Part shown: positions 21,971 to 33,899 of the stretch, piece after piece
Numbering within the stretch: position 1 is the first letter of the stretch
Layout: each line of letters opens with the position of its first letter
NCBI GenBank assembly: GCA_023101885.1
Contig: JALPQD010000159.1
Coordinates: 3,813,994 to 3,877,993, forward strand
Source of the DNA: Typhlomys cinereus
Lineage: Eukaryota; Chordata; Mammalia; Rodentia; Platacanthomyidae
Direction of reading: 5' to 3'
DNA length: 64,000 bases
The notes under the pieces: generated by a model
Database searches by the model: none
Told to the model about the DNA's origin: nothing
The model's input: the letters and a program-made list of their open reading frames with translations, nothing else
Program-made: the position numbers and the translations under genes

Positions 21971-23865
21971 TGTATCACATTTTGATAACAGCAAAAGTAA
22001 AAATAGTGTTCAAGAATTAGTGATCATTTTTATACTTATTTGCTACCTATCAGGCACTATCTAACATGTAACAAGACAATTACAACATCAGAAGGAGGGA
22101 ATTTAGAAACTCTTCTATGAGAGGTTAATACAAATATATATGAAGCTTTCTCTAGAACACTCTAAGAGTGTTAACAAGAAACTGAGCTCTTTTTGCATGG
22201 TCTTAACTTTTACATGACATAATGTTAAAAACTGACTCAAAACAGAAACTGGAGTTTTAAAGAAAAGCATTAGGGCAGACAAGCTGGAAACCTCAAAAGT
22301 TTTCAGGAGGAGGGAAATGAATAAGAACCAAATAGTAAGCCATGAAAGCAAGACAGGAATGACTGTTTGCGCAGCAGAGTCTTGGGGTTGGAGAAAGGGT
22401 TCTTCAAAGTCAGTGACAGTATAGAATTCAAGAGTCAGTGAATTTATGATTTGTCTTGGTTTCTGAACAGGTCATAAAATGTTGGGAAAAGAAATGTTGT
22501 GTTTTGAGTTAAACACAGAAAAGCAAGGCATCTCAGCAATGAGGATTTCTAAACAATTGCCTAGAAGAATGGGAGAGAAAGTTCTAAGAGAACATATCTC
22601 CTTAACATGGCTTCAGATCTATCAGAATTCATAAGGGTTTGCCTTTTGTGCAGGTGATTGACAGGTTCATTTGGATTAACTCTTTACAGAAAGTGAATAA
22701 TATGATTTTCTAATCTTTGGGTATACTTAAAATTCCATTTCTGCCTGAATTCAGAGGTGGACCTCTGAAACCATTATTTTCACCAAAAATCTTGTAACAG
22801 AGTAGAATAAAAATAATCAGAGAAATTCAAAAGGCCATATATTCCTGAAATAACCATGCCTTAACAGAAGGAAGTACTTTTTCTATGATGAGTCTCAACA
22901 CATCCTTTGCTACCAACCCCATCCCACTCTTTCATGTGACTTTGGAAAACCTGTGAGACAATCACGATGTTCCCTTTCTCCTTCATAGGGTAATTCTTTT
23001 TCCTTTATTAAAAAACAATTTCTATGGAGGGACACAAGATATGGCCACCAAAGACTTACGTATGGGATGTCCATCAGCAGCAGCCTCTGTCTTAACTTCA
23101 CATATATATATGCATTCACATTCATGTAATGCATTCTTGACCAAATCCACTTATGAAACAAGATGATTTTTCCCAATACAAATCTCTAAGTTACAGCTCA
23201 TTCTGATGGCAAGAAGATACATACCAACATCACAAGCCAAAGGAACTTGCCTCAGCATTTCTATAAGAAGGGCTGATATAGAGGCACACATACTCTTTCC
23301 CATGTGCCAAATGCCAACTGGCACTCTCTTTATCTTGTTCATCCACAAGAGAATAGTCCCACATAGTGTGAGATAGGTCTTTCCACTTTAATTTAGGATA
23401 TTTCCCACTGGTTTGCTCAGAGGCTTGACTTAACTAAATAACTTCATATATGTACACTTGAAGCTGCATCTCAATTATCAAGTTGGCATGTTAAACTAAT
23501 TGCAGCAGCCTTCAACCCCAATAATGTCTAGCTTATGACTTAAGGAGAGCTGGAGATCAGCTTAAGGAATTAAAAGGAATATCGCAGGAGTACATGTCAG
23601 CTAATTTCTAAAGTGAAACTTACAATTAATTGGAATGACATGTCTGGGAATGGTAGAAACTAAAATTAGGAAATATTCCCTAATGAGGGCACTGTCAAGT
23701 TCTGAAGAGTTACAGATCTTATCTTCTTTGTCAAAGACACCAGCTCATTTTCTGCTTTCAAACACACAGGGAAAGAAATGGAGGGGATATGTGGAGGCCA
23801 GAGCTTTTTGTAATTACAGAGCAAGTCTTTAAACTATGACCTACTGGTTTCAAAGACTTGCGAAA
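21396..23865. other. Unassigned DNA with one TG microsatellite
   Basis: About 2.5 kb with no supported gene. A TG repeat is at 21926-21966; open frames crossing it on either strand are low-complexity artefacts. Confidence 0.45.
21926..21966. repeat. TG microsatellite
   Basis: About 20 GT units with one TATG interruption. It is not adjacent to a recognisable SINE body, unlike most TG/CA repeats in this window. Confidence 0.9.
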
Positions 23866-23869
23866 AGGT

Positions 23870-24960
23870 AGATGAAGTGAACTACTCATTAAGGAAATAC
23901 AAATTAAAACCACAGTGAAATATGACTTTACATGTCCTAGGATGGATATTTTAAGGAAGCCAATGATAGCAAGTGTTGAACAGTAAATAAAGAATAGGAA
24001 ACAGGTGTACCATTTTAGTGTACAGTTAATTGGTACAATCAGTTTTAAAATAGTATGGAGATTCCTTGAATAATTGTAAATATAATGCTGAAAATAGAAT
24101 ACCATAACCAGAGTTCTCACTTCTTGTATATATCCAAAAGAAATGAACATGTTTAAATGCATATCTGAATTCTCTCAGTTAAGACACCATTATTCAAAAT
24201 AACCAAGTGGTAGTAAAAGTCTAAATGTCCATTAGCAGATAAATGCACATAAAATGTCATATATACAAACACATTGATTATATAAAGCATTGTTTAGCTT
24301 TAAAAATATTTGCATCATTCATTACAATATCCATGAACCTGAAGAAATTGTGTTAAAATGAATAAACCAGTGTAACAGTTACTCTTAATTATTGCTGTGA
24401 GAGAACACTCAAAGTCAATCAACTTAAGGGAGAAAGGGAGATTTATACAGCTTATGGTTCCAGAGGGAAGGTACAATCTCTCAAAGCAGAGGTGGCATGG
24501 CTGGCTGGTCAAAGCTGGAGGAAGCTAAGTCACTGCAGACATCTTGGAAGCTGAGAACTGCAGAGTGCTTGCAGCAAAGGCTGACTTCTCCTGGACGTGG
24601 GGTGGGACTAATATACCTCAAGGCCCACACCTTTTGACTGCCTTCCTCCAGCAAGGCTCCACCTCTCAAGGTGACATGACCTTGCCAAACATAAGAGACT
24701 GTGGGAAACACATTTCAAACCAAGACTACCAGACATGGAAAAACAAGTAATATATGGTTAGATTCATATGTAGAATTTAAAATAGTTGAACTCCTAAAAG
24801 TACACACTAGAATCGTTACTATGAGGCATGAAATATTGGAAGCAATGAATGAGTTTATTTAGTTAGGAAAAGAGTCAAAGGTTTCAGTTAGGCAAGATGA
24901 ATACATTCTAATCACAAGTGTAGAATGGTGACCACAGTTACATGTTTAAAAGTATTCTTT
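23870..24960 (+). mobile_element. Old L1, ORF2 C-terminal region and 3' part, split by family A
   Basis: The stretch from AAGGAAATACAAATTAAAAC (near 23891) through TATATCCAAAAGAAATGAAC (near 24127) follows the nucleotide pattern of the L1 ORF2 3' end found across mammals. The reading frame is gone. A family A repeat interrupts it at 24385-24732; the continuation at 24733-24960 is assigned by position and is less certain. Confidence 0.6.
24385..24732 (+). repeat. Compact copy of dispersed repeat family A
   Basis: Begins at ATTGCTGTGAGAGAACACTC, has AGGGAGAAAGGGAGATTTAT and GAGGTGGCATGGCTGGCTGG, and ends at CACATTTCAAACCAAGAC. At about 350 bases it may be close to a complete unit of the short form. 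The 5' half matches 1290-1460 and 31450-31620. Open frames on both strands are internal to the repeat. Confidence 0.65.
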
Positions 24961-25234
24961 AGGGGTTAGTGTGTATGTGCTTGTGTGTGTGTGTATGTGT
25001 GCTTTATGTGAATGCTTATGTATGCATGTGTGTATATGCACAGAAGGCACCATCCATATGACTCCTCATACTGTGTTCACTTTTTTATTTAAAAAATATG
25101 ACCTTTTGCTAAAACTGAAGGTTACTACTAATTGGCTAGAGTTAAAGCCCTGTGAGTTCTGGAAACCCATTTCTCTGTCTTTCTGACATTGCAGCTACAA
25201 GCATACATGGATATATCTTATTTTTGTGTAATTA

Positions 25235-25547
25235 TATTTGTATATTAGTGGGTGTATGTTTGTGTTGGGTTTTTGTGTACAATTGTGTGTGTGTGTGCAA
25301 AAGAGCACTTGTGTATGTGTGCCTGTCATCATTCAAGTGTGACATTGGGAATCATTTTGGATATTCCGCCTCATTATTCTGGGTTTTTCCAGGCTCTACC
25401 TTCCACAGCTGCAATTATACAGGATATCCCCATCTCCACCTGGCATTTTTACTTGGGATCTGGTGATTGTGGGGATTAAACTGAAGCTCTTTTGCTTGCT
25501 AGGCAAAGGCTTTAAACCCTGAGCATTCTCCTATACCCTCACTCAAT
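25235..25547 (-). repeat. Older B2-superfamily (DIP-like) SINE
   Basis: On the plus strand a TG-rich tail is followed by GTGACATTGGGAATCATTTT, then TTTTTACTTGGGATCTGGTG, then a degraded head complement (AAAGGCTTTAAACCCTGAGC). The order equals that of the SINEs at 52067-52338 and 60622-61000. It is more diverged than the copies at 5965 or 31061. Confidence 0.65.
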
Positions 25548-26354
25548 TTTTAATATGAGTTTTAAGGATGAGATCAGTGACGAATCCATTTCTACCGCTT
25601 TCACATATTCTTTGTCCATTCCTTTTTTATTGTATTTCTTAATGCAAATTTTCTCATTATGTCCAACATAATGATATTTTGTATCATAATTTTTCTTTTC
25701 AATACCCTGACAACATCCTAAAGACTTCCAAAGACTCTGACCATGGGTTGGCTAGTATAATGTATAAATATTAATATGTTTGCATTTCAAAGAGCAATGC
25801 ATAAGGCCATTTTTGACTAGAAAAGATTTGAGTACTTTTGCTTCTTCTTCCTTTCCACCACCTTCACACCTGAAGTGTGATATTGGTATCAGATGAGTAC
25901 CAAATATCTTCCTGCTACAGTGGCAGGGAAGCTACCATCATGTACTAAAGAGAGGTTAGATAGCAGATTGGCACAGATTATCCCTGTCATCTCAGTGGAT
26001 TAATAAGTAAAATATAATTCTCACAAAGTCACAGTCAGTTGCACAATTAGCTTCTCTCGATGGAAATTCTTTCAATCAGTTACTTCAGGTTCTAGTCAGT
26101 TCCTTTTAGATGCAGTTGTAGCACAGGACTTGAAAGTAATGCAAACAGAAGAACATGTATGTGGGTCATGAAAGGGTTTGGCAATATTCTGGCAGAAAAG
26201 TAGCATTTCCATGGTACATTAGTAATGCAAACAGTCATTGTGACGTACTTAACTGCCAGAGGGGTAGAAATTAGTTTTCAATGTGCTCAGGAAAGGGAAA
26301 GGTGGAAAGAGGAAAACACTTGGGCAATTCCTACCATGCATTACATTAATGATT
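25548..26354. other. Unassigned DNA
   Basis: No recognised feature. Confidence 0.4.
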
Positions 26355-26482
26355 TGCTGGTTACTTTTTTTTTATTTTTCTACTTTTACAAGTATATTAA
26401 GTATTCATCCTAGCTTCTTTTCCTCCCCACTTCATCCCACTCACTCCCTTTCCTTTACCATTCCCTCCCACTCTTTTAAAAG
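26355..26482 (-). mobile_element. Extreme 3' end of an older L1
   Basis: A T run, then CTACTTTTACAAGTATATTA and a pyrimidine-rich block with CATTCCCTCCCACTC, follow the layout of the 3' ends at 5890 and 16640. About 130 bases long. No 5' part is visible. Confidence 0.6.
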
Positions 26483-28045
26483 TCAGATTTCTAACCCTTA
26501 AATAGAATCCTGACAATTCAAGGAAAAGTGACAAATATTTAAATTACATTAGTTCTCAGAATATATGCTGGTTTACATTCATGAGATTTAAAATAAATTG
26601 GGTATTTTTTGTTCATATCCCATATTCCAAATATAAACCTGTGTTGAGTGGGCTAAACTAGAACTGTGTGGGTACAAAGCAAAAAGGAGGAGGGTGCTGT
26701 TTAAGTATTGGGTGTGGTGAAAAACCACATGCAGATGTGTTCTGTCTGTTCCCTCACTGTCAGACCAGAAGATGCTTTTACCCTCAACTACAAGGTGTCA
26801 TGGCAACTTAAAATGCCCTGGTTTAGAATATAGAATTAACATCTTTCAAATGGGGAAATAAAATTAACCTTGTTTTTTGGTTCATTTAAGCAGAGAGACA
26901 GGAAATAACATTTTCATGCACTGGGGAACACTAAAGATTATCACCAATCCATCAGAGCTAGAAAGCGCATCCTCACAGTTTGCCTAAATTCAGAATCTTC
27001 CCGATGCCTTAGTTTAATGCCACCAGAAAAGGGAGAATTAAATTTATTCTCTTAAACTGTGTTTTTAGTGGGCATTTGTCAAAACAAAGCTTGAAAGTAT
27101 TGGCAATTGTAAAAGGAAGTGATGTATCTCTTACAGCCCTAGTCAAGAAAATAAGTGCAGGGAAACCTCCTTGTGTGGATTAGAAGAAATCAAATAAGAA
27201 TGAAGCAAAGTAAAAAGGCAAAGGAAAATGTTTGACTGGATGTTTCATCTGTAAAAGAATTTTTTACTCCTGTAATATCAATGTTTTGTCTTGGTTTTGT
27301 TAAGTTAACTATTCTGTGGATATAGCTAGCAGATGCCTCAAGCCTTGTTTGGAATCCTACTCCTTCCTTCTCTGGCTGTGCAAGCTCAGACAAATTTCGT
27401 TTGTACCAATTACAGCATATCTACATGTAACATGGCAATCCTGCTTTGTGGGAGCATGAGATCGAATAACGAAGAGCCCAGTACGGACCCACATTGATTC
27501 TTTCAATACATTTTAGCTTCATTTTTTATTATTAACATTATAGATTTTCAAAATATTCCCTTTGCCTATGTAACATAAGAATAACTTTTTGTGACCAAGA
27601 CTAAAATGCATTTTGTATTACTAAAAATTACTACACATTATTTAATTGAATCTTCATAAAGTTGGGATATTATATAGAAAAGATTGCAGATGGCACCTTC
27701 CCTCTATTTTTATTTACCAGACACAAGATTTCAGACCAATAGCTTGTTTTAAAACATTGAAACAACTGAATGACTAAACAATAAGCAAAGTAATGAAATT
27801 TTATTCAAAGGACTTAAGTCTTACCATCTAGTCAATTAGTCATCCAGGGAGTTCAATTGTACTTCCAACAGAGCACTTTTATGCCATTGATAATTATAGG
27901 ACACTGCATTGGAGATGTGGCACCTTTTCTTTATTATCAAGTTAAAGAACTGAAAAATAAATATTTTTTAAAAAATACACTGAAAAAGGAAGGTAATAAA
28001 TATCATTTTTTCTCCTCATTTTCTCTGTTTATCTTTCTCCATATG
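26483..28045. other. Unassigned DNA
   Basis: Apparently single-copy in this window; no gene or repeat recognised. Confidence 0.4.
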
Positions 28046-28049
28046 TGGA

Positions 28050-28270
28050 AGAGGGCAAGTGGGTATCTATCTGTGCCAGTGAAAGTGAAGTTCCAAGGGT
28101 GACATTGGGAATCATCCTAAATTATTCTAATTTCTTACTGCTTTGCTCTGGGTGTTTTCAGGTACCACTATTCAGGGTCAGAGATAGAGACTGCATTTTT
28201 TACCTTAAATCTCAGGGTCTGAATTTGGGGTCTTTTTCATATAGGGCAGAGTCTTTAACCCGTGAGCCCA
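28050..28270 (-). repeat. Older B2-superfamily SINE, truncated tail
   Basis: Plus-strand landmarks AGGGTGACATTGGGAATCAT, TTGCTCTGGGTGTTTTCAGG and GAGTCTTTAACCCGTGAGCC correspond to the same blocks in the SINE at 25235-25547, in the same order. No CA/TG tail is retained. Confidence 0.6.
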
Positions 28271-28948
28271 AGAATGGGTCGTGTGAAGTTAATCATAAAT
28301 TGCTCATTCACTGTGCCAGTAAATTCCATAATATTTTGACCTCACATGGATTGTAGGTGATCATTAGCTTCTGAACATGTCGTTATGTGGACAGAATTTT
28401 ACTTGTCTGAGAATTTGGTAATCATCAGGAACTGATACTAAAACAGGTTTGTCCACAGTACCGTGTGTGTAGATGGCTACTGATTTGTCAGAATCCCCCC
28501 CTAAATAGTTTTTACCAGTTTTTCAATAATTGAGTTTTATGACAGATTTGCCTGCAGTGATGGATTATTGACTAATGGAAAGGTGTGCATATAATCACTC
28601 TTTCGAATACTCTTACTTTTTCAAGGTAATTTTCAAGTATCCCACAATTATTTTCTCCCATGACTTTAGCTAGTATTATCTGATCATTTGAAATTACTGC
28701 TAATAATACATTGCCAGTCTTCCTTTAAAGCCTATGTGTGTATTGTAGAACATGGACTTTCTTAATTTTGGAGGATTCTACATATTTAACAAATATGGAA
28801 TACATATTTAAAAATAAGATAATTACTACATGTTAGTTTTAAAAATATGGACACAGTAATTTGCACAAAAATAAAATTCATTTTATTATAATTAATGTAC
28901 TTAAGTTCTGATTTTGTTAAAGATTTATTTTTTCTTAAAATATCATTT
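28271..28948. other. Unassigned AT-rich DNA
   Basis: No recognised feature. Confidence 0.4.
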
Positions 28949-28963
28949 AAAAATGCTTCATTA

Positions 28964-29207
28964 AGAGCCTGGAGAGATGACTAAGGCAATAAAACTTTGC
29001 CTCACAAACAAAAGAACCTGAATTCAAATCCCAGATGTCATATAAAAGTGACAGGGATAAATGTTGGATATCTGATCAAAGGGTAGCCCTGGAGGTCAGC
29101 TCCAGGGAAGCTCCTGAACAAAGAAGTAAAGAGGTAGAACAATCTAAGTTGATCCCAAAATCACTCTTGGACCTTCACAGGCATATGAAGTGTCCTCTTT
29201 GATACAC

Positions 29208-29257
<50 letters not shown>

Positions 29258-29279
29258 ATAAACATACTAATAAGAGATG
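28964..29279 (+). mobile_element. B2-superfamily (DIP-like) SINE with long CA tail
   Basis: Head GAGCCTGGAGAGATGACTAA, box-B-like ACCTGAATTCAAATCCCAGA, diverged middle, then a pure CA repeat at about 29213-29255. Imperfect flanking copies around GCTTCATT (28949-28963) and CACTTCATT (29280-29295) look like a target duplication. Confidence 0.7.
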
Positions 29280-29295
29280 AAAAAAACACTTCATT

Positions 29296-31044
29296 TCAAT
29301 TTTGCTTAAGTGTTTGGAGTTGGTTTCACTTGTTTTACGTAACTCTTACAATTGTATTGCTTACAAGTGCTATGGTCCCAAGTGCTCTTTTATAGTTTTC
29401 TTTTTGATAGATACACCCCTCCATTTTCCTATCTACAGGAAGCAGTTTTGTAGTGATTTCCTAGGCTTCGTTAAGATTTTTTTTATAAACCTAACTCTAT
29501 GTTCTCCAAAATTCTCACAATAAATGCATATAGGATCATATGTTCCTGATTGTGCATTTTTCACATATTCAATTAGAAAAATGAATGTCTGCATCAATTC
29601 ATTTATTATTTTTAATATCATTACATAATTACAAATGCTAAATAGATATTAGCAAAATGGAAACCCTTCATGAGTTTATGTAAATCTAAACATGTAAAGA
29701 GTACCTTCAGCGAGATAAAAATAAATAAACTCATATATCAAGATATAATCAACTTTTGGTGTTTAGAGAAATCTATACAATACATTGTCACATAAAATGA
29801 GCACAGGCTTAAGGCAGGAGTTAAGGTTATAAATAAGACTTCCAGTGTTCCAGTTTTCAAGTTGAAATGTGTTGGACAAGCCTTATCTGTTGGATACTTA
29901 GCTCCATGTTCATGAACAGGTCACTTGACCCATCAAAGATTTTCCTCATCTGAGAAATTGAATGGTCATAGCATTTTTCAAGTTGATTAAATGTATACTA
30001 TAAAAGGCACTTAGTTCACTTAACTGCAAGAGTCCCTTAGCTGTAAAAGGCACTTAACTCAATATCCAGACAAAACCATGTGCTTCAAATTCTATTTTTG
30101 GGCTCCTTCCTTATCGGCATGATTTTAAGAGTGACTATCTTTCTGCTTTGCTGCCCCATAAGTGACAGGAAAGAAATAGTTTTCAGTGATAGCAAAATGT
30201 TAGAATGTAAGAAGTCTATTTAAAACAAGGATAGTGACTCCATTTAGATGGGTTCATCTTGGGGCATCTATATTCTGGTTCCACATGAGTACAGATAGAA
30301 ATGAGAGGTTACAAATTTTCCCTTAATGAACTCACAAAGCACAAAGAGATACTAGGGTTTTTTTCTTTGTTATTTCAGGAGAGAGCAAATATCAACCTTG
30401 AATTATGAGGTGACTTCAAGATTATTTTGGAATTTTTAGGCTTTAACATTGTCTAACGCAAATGTAGGTTGCTCTCCTCCATGGTAAATCAATCACACAG
30501 TAGGTCTCCCAGCACAGAGATAGTCCATGGAAGAGATATCAGCACAACCAAGCAGCATTGCTTTCTTAGCCATGCTGTATTTGATCAAGAAGGCACAGAT
30601 TGTCTGTTTCAATGTGCCCTACAGAATCTCCACGATTTGAAAGGACATTTTCAAACACATCATTTCACATTCTTTAATAGATTTGTCTTACAAATTAGGA
30701 ACAAAAAGAAGAAATGGGAGCAGTTTCTATTTCTCTCATACATGTTTATATGCTTGACACTATTGGGATTTGTTTCCATAGACTTATCTTCTGGATTGAA
30801 TAAGGAGCATAGTAGATTCTTCAGTGATTTAGTTTGTTTCATTCACAAATCCTTATTACATTCGTGTATTTATTTTTATTTTAATAAAAATAAATACACC
30901 ACTGAGGATTCTTGCTAAGCAATGCCAAAGCTGAAAATTTCTGTGGCTGCACATAATGTAACTGATTTAAGGTAAAATTTTTAATTCAATTTATAATGCA
31001 TTAATTTAAGCTTCTGCTTGTATTTATAATGAATGATATGATTT
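29296..31044. other. Unassigned AT-rich DNA with a perfect palindrome
   Basis: A 149-codon open frame at 30469-30918 has no recognisable domain and runs through the AT palindrome at its end; I do not call it a gene. Confidence 0.4.
30864..30899. repeat. 36-base perfect AT-rich inverted repeat
   Basis: GTGTATTTATTTTTATT (30864-30880) is followed by TT and then by its exact reverse complement (30883-30899). The 17-base arms with a 2-base centre could extrude as a cruciform. Confidence 0.95.
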
Positions 31045-31060
31045 AAGAGGTTGATTTTAG

Positions 31061-31376
31061 GGGCTGGAGAGGTGGCTCAGGGATTAAGCCTCTGCCTTAC
31101 AGGTGGAAGGTCCTGAGTTTGGATCCTAGACCCCACCTTTAGATGCCTGGCGGAAGCGGGGGCGGCCTGTGTTTCCGGTCCTGGTAGGGCGGAGCCTGTG
31201 AATCCCTGTACAAAAGTAAATAAGGAGGAGATGGAGGCCTTCCATGGTGGTTCCCGAATTCGTTTGTGGTCTACACACACACACATACATACACACACAT
31301 ACACACACATACACACACGTGCACACACACATACACGCACAATTGAATAAATAATAAATAATAAAAAAATTTTAAA
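31061..31376 (+). mobile_element. Young B2-superfamily (DIP-like) SINE
   Basis: The best-preserved longer copy: head GGGCTGGAGAGGTGGCTCAG, box-B-like TGAGTTTGGATCCTAGACCC, GC-rich middle with GGCGGAAGCGGGGGCGGCCT, CA-rich tail, and an AATAAATAATAAATAATAAA end. A perfect 16-bp target duplication AAGAGGTTGATTTTAG lies at 31045-31060 and 31377-31392. It differs from the copy at 18873 by an extra segment containing CAAAAGTAAATAAGGAGGAG, also present (reverse) at 6095-6115. Minus-strand frames here only translate the CA tail and middle. Confidence 0.92.
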
Positions 31377-31439
31377 AAGAGGTTGATTTTAGGAGTTGGG
31401 AGTATTTTAATATGTTACAAAGTTTAGCAATCATAGCAG

Positions 31440-31737
31440 TTACATTCTCTGCTGAAACAATACTCAGATTCAAACAAATTGAAGGGGAAAATTAAGATTT
31501 ATTTACCTTATGGTTCAAGTAGGGAGATACAGTTCTTTATAGTAAGAAAGGCATGGCTGGCTGGCAGAGAAGCTGGAGGAGGCTTAAGTCATATCTATCA
31601 TGGAGGCTGAGAGAGTTCTCTGCACACTGAAAGGCACTACCCACTAAAGATGTCAAGAGATTTTTGGCCACTGACAACAGCTGAGGATTCAAAAACATGA
31701 GCCTATGGGAGACAACTTATATTCAGACCATGACAGC
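31440..31737 (+). repeat. Dispersed repeat family A copy
   Basis: Shares AAGATTTATTTACCTTATGG, GGCATGGCTGGCTGGCAGAG and CATGGAGGCTGAGAG with the copies at 1290 and 24385, and ends with CATGAGCCTATGGGAGACAA and ACCATGACAG. Internally shortened relative to the long copy at 1275-2632. Confidence 0.65.
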
Positions 31738-32561
31738 AATATTCAATTACCTATCAATATCATCTTTAAAAAATCATAATTACTTTGCAATATTTTATAT
31801 CTTGATTTAGGTATTGCTTTAAATATTTATAAATATAACAGTAAACAGAATATATTCATCTAAAAAGAGCTGGACATTTCAATGTTTGATTAGGAACCAT
31901 TTTATTTCCAATAAATTAAGATGTGGCAACATTGTGACTTGGGTCAGTAGTGTGAAGACTAATTTACTGAAAACAGCAGATGGTTAACAAGCAAATTTTT
32001 AAGATGGTGTCTATGAGCAATATTCTTTTGCTCAAGGTCGGGGTTTTAATTTTCAAAAGGAATAAAGTATATGACTACTGAGTCCAACATGGATTAAGTT
32101 GATATTTCATCAATAAATTTAATAATTTAACAAACATATCAGATATGAAAATCAAGCATACTGTTTTTAAACATAAAATGTGGTATTACTCCAAATCAAT
32201 ATATTGTACAAACAAATTGTGTGCAGGAAGTTCATACTTTGAATTAAATAACTTCTTGACCTAGCAATATGTCAATATTAGCTTAACAGAACCTATCGGA
32301 GAAGAAAGTAGAATACATTATCCTTCTGGAACAAATTGAAAGAAATATCAAAGAGTCTGAGTTGTAATCCAAATTTTATTATGGTAATGCTCACACTTTA
32401 GTTTTCTTATGATTTAATAATTTCCTTTGTTAGAATTTTTTTTACTAGTAAAATGAAGGAAAAATCAAAACAGAAAGTATTCCCAGAAAAAACAGAATTG
32501 ATGAATTTTTGTTTACTTTTCATTTTTCAAAGAAGAAAATGTTTGGATAAAATATTCAAAT
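31738..32561. other. Unassigned AT-rich DNA
   Basis: No recognised feature. Confidence 0.4.
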
Positions 32562-32800
32562 AATCATATTGTTAATGGCGTATTGGATAAAGTTCTTGTC
32601 CTGAAAGCCTGACAACTGGAGTTTGGATCTATACAACACAAGTAAATCTCGAGCAGGTGATTTGATTACCTGGAATCCTATGTTTAGAGAGGCAAAGACA
32701 GGAATCCCCAGGGCAAACTGTTTAGCTAGTCCTGCCTCTGCACAAATGTGTCTAATAGCATGTATGTGTTCTTGCATCTCACACTCACATTCACATTAAA
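32562..32800 (+). repeat. Old B4-like SINE
   Basis: A tRNA-like head remnant (ATTGGATAAAGTTCTTGTCC and GGAGTTTGGATC) is followed by a B4-type body: AGAGGCAAAGACAGGAATCC, then CAGGGCAAACTGTTTAGCTA. It ends in a CA-rich tail. Moderately diverged. The minus-strand 73-codon frame is incidental. Confidence 0.65.
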
Positions 32801-33899
32801 AAATTCAAATAATTATAAAAATTCATTTGCATTTATGAGTTGACCTGTAATTAATTAAAATATGTCAGAGATAAATTATGATTGCTGTATGCATGTGTCT
32901 AAATCTCTCATGACCTTCCATTACATTCATATAATCATGAAGTTTGAAATAGCATAAAATTGAAATGAATAAATCTGTAATGCAGAACTACTTCTAGTTA
33001 GACATATTTTTAACCACATAAAAACCAAAAATTCTTTTTATTTCTTTAAGTGAATGAAATTATAATGTATCCAGTTTTACAAAATGAATTTCTAGACCAC
33101 AGACAATACCATATTTCAATTAAAAAAATATGCAGTGATAAAAGAGAGCTTTTTATGTTATTCTTTTCACTTGATATTGTGAATCAAAGATGACCCATAA
33201 TGATGTATATGCTTAACTTAATTTAATACAAGCTTGATTATCTGTATCACATTCTCCAATGACTTTACAGAGAATGAACTGAAAATAAATAGCTCTAAAT
33301 GATTTAAACTAGTTGAAACACTATCCACAGTAAGAGCTGTAATGCTGAATGGGCACTGTGAATTTAAGTATCTTTCCAGACTTCTTCCCACTTTCGTGAT
33401 ATTATTAAGAATAAATACATAAATATTCCATAATTAGAAATATAAATATTTTTTTAATTTGTTTCTGCTTGTTAATCAGTGTTGACAATAAATTTTTGAT
33501 AAACTTTTTGATATATAGTACTTCACTACAAATTTAGACATTTTATTTGTGTTTTACAGGAAAGAACAGCTTCATTTAAGTGGAATTAAAGCTGCCAGTC
33601 AGAATTATTTTGTTTAGTAAATATAGAATTACTTGATAAAACATGCAGTTATTTCTAAATGAAAAAATCCCTTTTATTCAGCAATCCTCTATGTAGACTA
33701 TCTAAATAATTTTATTTTCTGAAAATTAATGTTTGCTTTAGGGTAATCCAAACTTTTTATTCTTATAATTAATTTTCAAGTGCATACATGTAAATTAATG
33801 TAATGACAATGAATAAATGAATATTGAAATCTGGTTTGATCAGGCCAATATAAATGTTTACAAAAATCCTAAAGAATTGAGAAAAATATGTTATGTGAA
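32801..33899. other. Unassigned AT-rich DNA
   Basis: No recognised feature. Confidence 0.4.

Noticed and set aside
29213..29255. CRISPR-like regular repeats
   Set aside because: The repeats are CA dinucleotides of a SINE tail. No array with spacers exists anywhere in the window, and the DNA is mammalian.
30469..30918. 149-codon plus-strand open frame
   Set aside because: No recognisable domain, no promoter or splice context, composition typical of AT-rich intergenic DNA, and it ends in the AT palindrome. A frame of this length is expected by chance in 64 kb.
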